Shown here: in pieces, positions 9,364-16,324 of the stretch | How the letters are laid out: each line of letters begins with the position of its first letter | How positions within the stretch are numbered: position 1 is the stretch's first letter | Assembly: GCA_016278295.1 (NCBI GenBank) | Contig: JADQCC010000311.1 | Span: 1 to 33,363 of the forward strand | Origin: Roseovarius sp. | GTDB lineage: Bacteria > Pseudomonadota > Alphaproteobacteria > Rhodobacterales > Rhodobacteraceae | Length of the DNA stretch: 33,363 nucleotides | Direction: 5' to 3' | Notes under the pieces: model-generated | What the model saw: only the letters and a program-made list of their open reading frames with translations | Told to the model about the DNA's origin: nothing | The model's database searches: none | Program-made: the position numbers and the translations under genes

Positions 9364-9387
9364 AAACCGCCCTTGCAGGGGCGGTTT
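9364..9387. terminator. Bidirectional intrinsic-type terminator between convergent TSUP and fumarase beta genes
   Basis: AAACCGCCC-TTGCAG-GGGCGGTTT, 9-bp perfect stem overlapping the stop codon of the minus gene. Confidence 0.7.
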
Positions 9388-10057
9388 ACCCGATCACCTC
9401 GTCAGAGCGGTCATCGGTCTCGCCATACCGCTTGAGCGTCGCCGGGCGGGTGCCTTCGTAGACGCGGTCGAGGTTCTGCGCGATCTTGGCGTTCTCGCGC
9501 TCGAAGAGGCAATTGCCGTCGAGGTCAGAGGCCACGATGAACGGTCCCATCTTTTTGCAGCGGATCACCCACATCGCCTGTGCCAGCCCCAGTTCGTCGC
9601 GCCAGTGCACCGCCTCGACCTTCTCGATCCCGCGCCCGAGCAAAGCGCCGGTGCCATAGCCCACGGTCGACAGGTAAATCGCGCCGTTGGGCACGAAATA
9701 TTCCTTGTAATCCTTGGATGACATGCCGCCCTTGCCGATGATCAGCCGCGCGCCGGTCTTTTCCATCCACTCCGGCAACCACTTGGCGAAACGGAAAGAG
9801 GCCGTGGCCGTCACCGCCCCCATGTCAAAGCTGCCATCGCTGCGGATCGCGGCGGCAGGCGAGCAATGGAAATTCGCCGCACTCTGGCTTGGCAATTCCA
9901 TCGGGATGTTGGCCTTCTCCTCCAGCGCGCGCATGTAGACGCCCTCTCGCGCGGTATAGAGCAGCCCGTCGAGATAGACGATGTCGCCCAGCCGCAATTC
10001 GGCCAATGCCTCGGGCGTCGGCGTCGTGCTCAGGCGGATTTCGCGGGGTTTGGTCAT
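9386..10057 (-). CDS. Class I fumarase / tartrate dehydratase beta-subunit-type protein
   Basis: MTKPREIRLSTTPTPEALAELRLGDIVYLDGLLYTAREGVYMRA...GKGGMSSKDYKEYFVPNGAIYLSTVGYGTGALLG. Confidence 0.9.
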   Translation of the reverse strand: MTKPREIRLSTTPTPEALAELRLGDIVYLDGLLYTAREGVYMRALEEKANIPMELPSQSAANFHCSPAAAIRSDGSFDMGAVTATASFRFAKWLPEWMEKTGARLIIGKGGMSSKDYKEYFVPNGAIYLSTVGYGTGALLGRGIEKVEAVHWRDELGLAQAMWVIRCKKMGPFIVASDLDGNCLFERENAKIAQNLDRVYEGTRPATLKRYGETDDRSDEVIG

Positions 10058-11016
10058 TCGGCGGCCTCCTGCGCGCCGCTGCCCGGCCATTCGACCGTCT
10101 CGCGCCGCTGATAGGGGGTAAACCAGTCGGGATCGGTGCGGTGCTCCACCCGGCCATCGGGGTGGATGCGCGCCACCGCCCGGCGTGACGACAGGCAAAA
10201 GGCATGCACCGACATCTGCATGCCCCCCGTATGGCAATACCCCACCTCGATATTGCAATCGACGACCATGTTCTTGCCGACAAAGCCCATCGCGCCCATG
10301 CCGATGGAGTTGCCCAGGTCCTTGAACTCCTGCTCCAGCGCCGCGATCCTGGGGTCGGGATTTTCGCTGCCCACCACGCGCAGGCAGGCGGCGCGCTTGC
10401 CCAGCACCATGCAGGTATCCTTGGAGCCACCCAGCCCGATGCCGATGATCGCCGGCTGACAGGCGAGGCCGCGCTTGCCAAAGGCGACGAGGCTGTCGAG
10501 ATAGAACCGCTTGATCCCCTCGATCCCGTCAGACGGGAACAGCATCCGGTAATCGGTGCCGAACAGGCCCCCCTTGTGCACGGTGATGAGGTCGATCCAC
10601 TCGCCCCCCGGCTCGTAGCCGTATTCGATCTCGGGCGCGCCGATGCCGACGTTGTTGTTGTGATCGGTGCGCCAGAGGGGGTGCACCCGGTTGGGCCGCA
10701 GCGGCACGCCATCGGTGGCCTGCGCCGTGGCGCGGCGGAGCGCGGCTTCCAAGGCGACAGGCCCGCCCTCGATCTGCGTCTCGTTGCCCATCTTGACGTA
10801 CCAGCGCGGACAGCCGGTATCGCCGCACATGGCGCGGCGGTCCTCCTTGGCGGCCTTGTAATTCTCCAGCATGGCCTGAAGCACGAAGGACGACAGGTCT
10901 CCGTCCTCGGTCTCGGCCGCGTGTCGCAGCCCGGTCAGATAGTCGTCGGGGATCTCGATCGCCGCCTTGTCCATCAGCGTCCCGGCGGTGCTCTCGATCA
11001 GGTCGATGGGTATCAT
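10054..11016 (-). CDS. Class I fumarase / tartrate dehydratase alpha-subunit-type protein
   Basis: MCGDTGCPRWYVKMGN (FeS Cys region), PAIIGIGLGGSKDTCMVLGKRA; ATGA overlap with the beta subunit. Confidence 0.9.
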   Translation of the reverse strand: MIPIDLIESTAGTLMDKAAIEIPDDYLTGLRHAAETEDGDLSSFVLQAMLENYKAAKEDRRAMCGDTGCPRWYVKMGNETQIEGGPVALEAALRRATAQATDGVPLRPNRVHPLWRTDHNNNVGIGAPEIEYGYEPGGEWIDLITVHKGGLFGTDYRMLFPSDGIEGIKRFYLDSLVAFGKRGLACQPAIIGIGLGGSKDTCMVLGKRAACLRVVGSENPDPRIAALEQEFKDLGNSIGMGAMGFVGKNMVVDCNIEVGYCHTGGMQMSVHAFCLSSRRAVARIHPDGRVEHRTDPDWFTPYQRRETVEWPGSGAQEAAE

Positions 11017-12767
11017 TGTGCTGCCACCAGTGTTTCCGGCGCATCCTCGGGCAGGATCGTCTCGCCCGGGCGCACCTTGGTGAATTGAACCGGGTCGCGA
11101 CGCACGTCGAGCGCCTCTCCGGTTTGTGTGACCACGGTGAAATAGGACGCATCCAGATCGCCCGTTTCCGGGAAATCCTCGCGGTAATGCGCCCCGCGCG
11201 AATTTTCCCGCGCCATCGCCGCCAGCGTGATCGCCCCAGATATATCACAAAGCGAGCGCAAATTCAGCCAGTCATGCCAGGTGAGGTTGAAGGCGAGGTC
11301 GTCGCCCGCCACGCCCACCTCCATCAACTCCGACGAAATTTCCGCGAGCCGGGTCAGCCCGCGCTCCATCCCGGCGGCATTGCGCATCACGCCCACATCC
11401 TCCCACATCGCCTCTTGCAGCGCGTGGCGCATCGGCTGCACGAGGCCGGGGGGGCGCGAGAGCGGGTGCAGCGCGCGGTCGATTTCGGCCTGCAAGATTT
11501 CGGGGCAGGGGTCGCGCAGCGCGCCCATGCTGCGGATATCCGCGCCCATCACGTCGCCCGCCACGCCGCCATAGACGGTGGAATTGGCCACGCCATTGCC
11601 GCCCAGCCGGTTGGAGCCATGCGCGCCGCCCGCGTCCTCTCCGGCGACATACAGCCCCTCCATCGCGGTGCGGGTGTCGGCATCCACGACCACGCCACCC
11701 ATGAAGTAATGCGCGGTCGGCACCACCTCCACCAGACCGCCCGCCAGATCGAAACCGCTATCGGCGCAGCGCTTGACCATGCCGGGGAACTTGGCGCGCA
11801 CGTGATCGGGGCCGAGGTGCGACATCGAGATGAACACGCCACCATTGTCCGTCGTGTTGTTCTTGCGCATCTCGGCATAGATCGCGCGGCTGACCACGTC
11901 GCGCGTCGCGCGCTCGCCCTTCGGGTCGTAATCGAACATGAAGCGGTTTTCCGCGCCGTTGAGCAATTGCCCGCCCGCGCCGCGCAGCCCCTCTTCCAGC
12001 ACCGTGCCGGTCATCCGGGTATGATCGCCCGCGAGCAACCCGGTGGGGTGAAACTGCACCATCTCCATGTCGCGTAATGGCAGCCCCGCACGCAGCGCCA
12101 TTGCAAGGCCGTCCATCGTCTTGTCGCCCGAGGGGGTGTTGTACTTGTACATCGTGGGGCCGCCGCCGGTGGCCATCAGCACCGTCTTGGCCCGCACCAG
12201 CCGGAATCCGCCGGTGCGCATGTCGATGAACAGCACACCGGCCAGTGCGCTGCCGTCGCGCGTGGGGATCAGGCCGATGGCGCGGTGTTCCTGTAGCTTG
12301 TCCACGGGCTGCGCCAGCACCTGCTCCATCAACCGGCTGATGATCTCGATGCCGGTCAGGTCGCCCTTGTGCACCGTGCGGTCGGCGGTCTGCCCGGCAA
12401 AGGCCTTTTGGTGCAGGGTGCCGTCGGGGTTGCGGTCGAAATAGCAGCCGATCTCGTTTTCCAGCTCGTGGATGCGCACCACCGCCTGTTCGCACAGCTT
12501 CCACGCCATGTCCTGGTTGGGCAGCCATTTGCCGCCCTGAATGGTGTCCATGAAATGCCGCTCGACCGTGTCGCCATTGCCAAGCGCGACGTTGTATCCG
12601 CCCTGCACCATCCGGGTGCAGCCGCATTTGCCAATGAGGCCCTTGACGGCGATGGTGATGCGCGTGCCCTCGGGCGCCGATTGCTGCGCGTGGAGTGCCG
12701 CAAACAGCCCCGCGCCGCCGGTGCCGATAATCAGGATATCGGTGTCGTGCCGGTCGATATGCACCAT
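11013..12767 (-). CDS. Fumarate reductase/succinate dehydrogenase-type flavoprotein
   Basis: IIGTGGAGLFAALHAQQ (FAD), MVQFHPTGL, LEEGLRGAGGQLLNG, RDVVSRAIYAEM, PTAHYFMGGVVVD. Canonical SHTVAAQGG motif is replaced by GCTRMVQGG. Confidence 0.92.
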   Translation of the reverse strand: MVHIDRHDTDILIIGTGGAGLFAALHAQQSAPEGTRITIAVKGLIGKCGCTRMVQGGYNVALGNGDTVERHFMDTIQGGKWLPNQDMAWKLCEQAVVRIHELENEIGCYFDRNPDGTLHQKAFAGQTADRTVHKGDLTGIEIISRLMEQVLAQPVDKLQEHRAIGLIPTRDGSALAGVLFIDMRTGGFRLVRAKTVLMATGGGPTMYKYNTPSGDKTMDGLAMALRAGLPLRDMEMVQFHPTGLLAGDHTRMTGTVLEEGLRGAGGQLLNGAENRFMFDYDPKGERATRDVVSRAIYAEMRKNNTTDNGGVFISMSHLGPDHVRAKFPGMVKRCADSGFDLAGGLVEVVPTAHYFMGGVVVDADTRTAMEGLYVAGEDAGGAHGSNRLGGNGVANSTVYGGVAGDVMGADIRSMGALRDPCPEILQAEIDRALHPLSRPPGLVQPMRHALQEAMWEDVGVMRNAAGMERGLTRLAEISSELMEVGVAGDDLAFNLTWHDWLNLRSLCDISGAITLAAMARENSRGAHYREDFPETGDLDASYFTVVTQTGEALDVRRDPVQFTKVRPGETILPEDAPETLVAAQ

Positions 12768-13108
12768 CAGATCGCCCTCAGGAAAAACGTGGCCGACAGG
12801 AACAGCGCCGCGCCGACGGCGGCGGCGGCATAGGTCTTGTGCCGGTCGGACCAGGGCAGGAATTCCAGCGCCAACAGGCGCACCCCTCCGGCCATGTGAA
12901 CGGCCAGCAGGAAGACGAGGCCGAACTCGGCGACTTTCACCAGCGGGTGCTCGGCGAAGGCGAGGAACCCGTCGAGCGTGGCGGGTGCGGTGACGGCCTG
13001 CGACAGCAGCCACAGATGCACCGGCAGAAAGAGCGCCAGCGCCAGCCCCGAGACACGGTGCAGCAAAAAGGCGAACCAGAGGGGGTGAGAACGGGGCGGC
13101 GTTTTCAT
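12767..13108 (-). CDS. SdhC-like cytochrome b membrane anchor
   Basis: HPLWFAFLLHRVSGLALALFLPVHLWLL...LLAVHMAGGVRLLALEFL; position in frd/sdh-like operon. Confidence 0.82.
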   Translation of the reverse strand: MKTPPRSHPLWFAFLLHRVSGLALALFLPVHLWLLSQAVTAPATLDGFLAFAEHPLVKVAEFGLVFLLAVHMAGGVRLLALEFLPWSDRHKTYAAAAVGAALFLSATFFLRAI

Positions 13109-13437
13109 GGCAATGTCACCGCGAATACCGCCAGAATACCGACGTAAAACAGACACGCGCCGATGCCCCACATGAGCCAGTCCAGCGCCCGCCCCCGCAG
13201 CCCGCCCCATTCATGCGCGATGACGCGCAGCCCGATGGCGGCATGGACCGAGACGGCCACCACGAAGGCCCCGTAGAACAGGAACCACAACAGGCTGCCT
13301 TGTGTGCGGCCAAGGATTTCAGCGGTGGAGAGGCCGCCCTGAATGGCATGGATCATCACCGCGATATGGCCCAGAACCAGCGGCACCATCACCAGCGCGC
13401 TCAGCCGCTGCGCCATGTAAAGCCGCAGATCAAGCAT
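13105..13437 (-). CDS. Second membrane anchor of frd/sdh-like complex
   Basis: 3-TM protein MLDLRLYMAQRLSALVMVPLVLGHIAVMIHA...SVHAAIGLRVIAHEW; overlaps both neighbours. Confidence 0.78.
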   Translation of the reverse strand: MLDLRLYMAQRLSALVMVPLVLGHIAVMIHAIQGGLSTAEILGRTQGSLLWFLFYGAFVVAVSVHAAIGLRVIAHEWGGLRGRALDWLMWGIGACLFYVGILAVFAVTLP

Positions 13438-14164
13438 CGCGCTTGCCCCCCCATGCCGCCCTGACGGTCTCTCGCTTCAGCCCCGCGATTGCGCGCATCG
13501 GGTTGAGATCATTGGGACAATACTGCGCGCAACTGCCCATCGAGTGACAGTTGTGGCAGCCGCCCTTGCCCGAGACCGCCGCGAGGATGCCTTGCGCGTC
13601 CGCGTCGCGGCTGTCGTTCAGCAGGGTCCAGGCCCGTTGCAGCGCGGCGGGTCCGAGGTAATCGGGATTGCCCGCCACCGTATCGCAGGCCGCATAGCAG
13701 ATCCCGCAATTGATGCATTCGATCCCGAGATCGGCCTCGGCGCGGGCGGGCTCTTGCGACGTGACCGGGTCGAACTCGTCGCTGCGCCCGGCCGAGGGGT
13801 GATGCCGCGCCTCCGCCGCCACCCATTTGTCAAAGAACGGGTCCATATCGGCGGCCAGATCCTTGATCACCGGCAGGTTGCGCAGCGGCGCAATCGCGAG
13901 CTGCCCATCCGCCGCCACCTTGTTTACATGGGTCCGGCAGGTCCAGCGCGGCACGCCATTGACCATCATCGCGCAAGAGCCGCACATCCCCACGCGGCAG
14001 GCGAAGCGGTAGCTGAGCGTCGGGTCGGCCATCTGCTGAATCCATGTCACCACATCCAGCACGGTCTGGTTCTCGTAGGCGGGAACGTCGAACACCTCGT
14101 GACGGATTGCGCCCTCGGTGCCGCGCTGGACGGTAACTGTCAGTTTGGATGGCGTGGCGGTCAC
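13430..14164 (-). CDS. Fumarate reductase-like iron-sulfur subunit (GTG start)
   Basis: CRVGMCGSCAMMVNGVPRWTC (2Fe-2S), CINCGICYAAC (4Fe-4S, FrdB-like), CHNCHSMGSCAQYCPNDLNP (3Fe-4S). Confidence 0.93.
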   Translation of the reverse strand: MTATPSKLTVTVQRGTEGAIRHEVFDVPAYENQTVLDVVTWIQQMADPTLSYRFACRVGMCGSCAMMVNGVPRWTCRTHVNKVAADGQLAIAPLRNLPVIKDLAADMDPFFDKWVAAEARHHPSAGRSDEFDPVTSQEPARAEADLGIECINCGICYAACDTVAGNPDYLGPAALQRAWTLLNDSRDADAQGILAAVSGKGGCHNCHSMGSCAQYCPNDLNPMRAIAGLKRETVRAAWGGKRDA

Positions 14165-14282
14165 GTGTCCCTCGAATGGTTCGGGGTGGCTGTGACACTT
14201 GTTATATTTATCAGCGTAGCTAACGGAAAGGAATTAATTCTTATCATTTTCGAAAGCTGCGCTTTCCAATTGGCCTCTATCT

Positions 14283-15260
14283 CTAGCCGCTGCCGATCAA
14301 CACCCCCGCCGCAAAGACCAGCGCGCCGCCAAGGACCACCTGAAATGTCGCGCGGAAGAATGGGGTTTCCATGTAGCGGTTCTGGATCCATGCGATGGCC
14401 CACAGCTCGATGAACACCACGACAAAGGCGATGATCGTGGCGGTCCAGAAATCGGGGATCAGGTAGGGCAGGGCGTGGCCCAGGCCCCCGACCGTCGTCA
14501 TGACGCCCGACGCGACGCCGCGTTTGAACGGGCTGCCACGCCCCGAAAGCTCGCCATCGTCGCTCGCCGCCTCGGTGAAACCCATCGAGATACCGGCGCC
14601 GACGCTGGCTGCGAGGCCGACGAGGAACGTGGTCCAGGTGTCCTGCGTGGCAAACGCGGTTGCGAAGATCGGCGCCAGCGTGGAGACCGAGCCATCCATC
14701 AGCCCCGCCAGCCCCGGCTGCACCCATGTCAGTACGAATTGCCGTTTGGCGGTGCGGTCCTCGGCATCGCGGGCCCGCGGACCAAGGTGCTCGGCCTCCA
14801 ACTCTCCTGCGCGGGCCTGATGTCCACCCTCGGCGGCGGCGAGGTCTCCCAGTAGCTTGCGCGTGGCGGCGTCGCTGCTGCGCTGCGCTGCCTTGAGATA
14901 GAAGGCTTCGGCGTCGTGCTCCATCGCTTCGGCCTCGTCGCGGATACGCTCGATCCCGAGGTTTTCCACCAGCCAGACGGGGCGGCGCGCATAGAAGCCC
15001 GCGACGTGCTCGCGCCGGATGAGGGGGATGACCTCGCCGAAGCGGGCGCGATGCAGGTCGATCAGTTGCTGCCGGTGGCCATCTTCTTCTGTGGCCATGC
15101 CGTCGAAGACGGCTGCGGTGTCCGGGTAATCGGTGCGCAGGGTTTCGGCGTAGGTCCGGTAGATGCGGGCGTCGTCCTCTTCGGACGAGATCGCGAGCGC
15201 GAGGATTTCCTGCTCGGACAGGTCCGAGAAGCGGCGACGGGAGGTGAGATGAGGGAGCAT
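14283..15260 (-). CDS. mbfA: MbfA-like ferritin/erythrin-VIT1 fusion iron exporter
   Basis: N-terminal ferritin-like domain with E(E)DDARIY...EEDGHRQQL and C-terminal VIT1 domain (GLMDGSVSTLAPIFATAFATQ). Confidence 0.88.
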   Translation of the reverse strand: MLPHLTSRRRFSDLSEQEILALAISSEEDDARIYRTYAETLRTDYPDTAAVFDGMATEEDGHRQQLIDLHRARFGEVIPLIRREHVAGFYARRPVWLVENLGIERIRDEAEAMEHDAEAFYLKAAQRSSDAATRKLLGDLAAAEGGHQARAGELEAEHLGPRARDAEDRTAKRQFVLTWVQPGLAGLMDGSVSTLAPIFATAFATQDTWTTFLVGLAASVGAGISMGFTEAASDDGELSGRGSPFKRGVASGVMTTVGGLGHALPYLIPDFWTATIIAFVVVFIELWAIAWIQNRYMETPFFRATFQVVLGGALVFAAGVLIGSG

Positions 15261-15279
15261 GCGTGTCTCGCGATACAGA

Positions 15280-15294
15280 TTAGAATTATTCTAA
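15280..15294 (-). promoter_or_regulatory. Irr/ICE-type operator upstream of mbfA
   Basis: Perfect palindrome TTAGAAT-T-ATTCTAA, 20 bp upstream of the mbfA ATG; matches the TTAGAA-N3-TTCTAA type as I recall it. Confidence 0.75.
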
Positions 15295-15342
15295 TTTATC
15301 GAACTGGTGACGGGAATCAAGAGATGGTTAGAGGTGAAAAAC

Positions 15343-15418
15343 TGAACCGTTCGGTTTGAAATTCTCTTGACATCTGAACCAAACGGTTTATTTATATCTG
15401 AACAGATCGGTTCAGATA
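15343..15418. promoter_or_regulatory. Three TetR-like operator repeats around a -35/-10 promoter
   Basis: TGAACCGTTCGGTTTG (core 15345-15356), TGAACCAAACGGTTTA (core 15377-15388), TGAACAGATCGGTTCA (core 15401-15412); TTGACA at 15367-15372 and TTTATA at 15391-15396. Confidence 0.7.
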
Positions 15419-15430
15419 ATGGAGTTTGCC

Positions 15431-15589
15431 ATGAAACCTGCCCTCACCGCAATCGCTCTTGCCGTCTCGCTCTTTGCTGCGCCCGCCGTGGCCTTCAGCA
15501 TCGACACGAACAGCCTCATTCCGACACTTACCTACCCCGAACCCGCACCGCAGCCGGTGACGCAGGGTACCGGTGGTATCGACAAGTAA
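15431..15589 (+). CDS. Small secreted peptide, 52 aa, unknown function
   Basis: MKPALTAIALAVSLFAAPAVAFSIDTNSLIPTLTYPEPAPQPVTQGTGGIDK*; Sec signal peptide with AVA-F cleavage; an in-frame alternative ATG lies at 15419. Absent from the ORF track because of size. Confidence 0.65.
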   Translation: MKPALTAIALAVSLFAAPAVAFSIDTNSLIPTLTYPEPAPQPVTQGTGGIDK

Positions 15590-15599
15590 CACGCGCATT

Positions 15600-15622
15600 G
15601 GGCCGCCTGACCCGGGCGGCCC
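15600..15622 (+). terminator. GC-rich stem-loop between micropeptide and tetR
   Basis: GGGCCGCC-TGACCCG-GGCGGCCC, 8-bp perfect stem, no strong U-tract. Confidence 0.5.
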
Positions 15623-15706
15623 GCCTCATCCCCTTGCACACGCAGATGTGCTTGCGGACGTGCGGCCGACCCGAATAGACTGCCCGGACCTGCCGGGAGG
15701 ATGCGA

Positions 15707-16324
15707 ATGTCGGCACCCGCCGCCGAAATCAAGAAAGGCCGCAAGTTCGACCAGGTGCTCGACGGCGCGCGCCGCGTTTTCATGCGCGACGGGTTCGAAG
15801 GTGCGAGCGTGGACGAGATCGCGCGCGAGGCGCAGGTTTCCAAGGCAACGCTCTACAGCTATTTCCCCGACAAGCGACTGCTGTTTTCCGAGGTGGCGCG
15901 GATCGAGTGCAACCGGCAGGCAGAGGAGGCGATCGAGGTGATCGGGTCGGGCGCCCCGATCGAGGAAGTGCTGCACGAGGCCGCCAGCCGGATCGTGCGG
16001 TTTTTCCTGTCGAATTTCGGGCAGCAGGTGTTTCGCATCTGCGTGGCCGAATCCCATCGCTTCCCCGAGCTTGGACGCCGGTTCTACGCCTCGGGCCCGG
16101 CGCTGGTGCGCGAGCGGATGAGCAAGGTTCTGGCGCCCTATGTCGAGGCGGGGACCCTGCGGATCGACGATATGGACCTTGCCGCAAACCAGTTCGGCGA
16201 ATTGTGCAAGGGCGACCTGTTCGTGCGATCGCTGTGCGGCATGTGCAACGACCCGACCGAGGCCGATATCCAGCGGGTGGTCAACGGCGCGGTCGAGATG
16301 TTCCTCGCGCGTTACCGCGCCTGA
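15707..16324 (+). CDS. TetR/AcrR family regulator (AefR-like C-terminal domain likely)
   Basis: [59 protein letters not shown] favours ATG at 15707 over 15701. Confidence 0.92.
   Translation: MSAPAAEIKKGRKFDQVLDGARRVFMRDGFEGASVDEIAREAQVSKATLYSYFPDKRLLFSEVARIECNRQAEEAIEVIGSGAPIEEVLHEAASRIVRFFLSNFGQQVFRICVAESHRFPELGRRFYASGPALVRERMSKVLAPYVEAGTLRIDDMDLAANQFGELCKGDLFVRSLCGMCNDPTEADIQRVVNGAVEMFLARYRA

Noticed and set aside
14180-14250. AT-rich stretch before the frd-like operon as possible FNR or Fur site
   Set aside because: No convincing TTGAT-N4-ATCAA or Fur-like palindrome found by eye.
14252-14266. GAAAGC-TGC-GCTTTC inverted repeat downstream of mbfA
   Set aside because: Only a 6-bp stem with no U-tract; too weak to call a terminator or operator with confidence.
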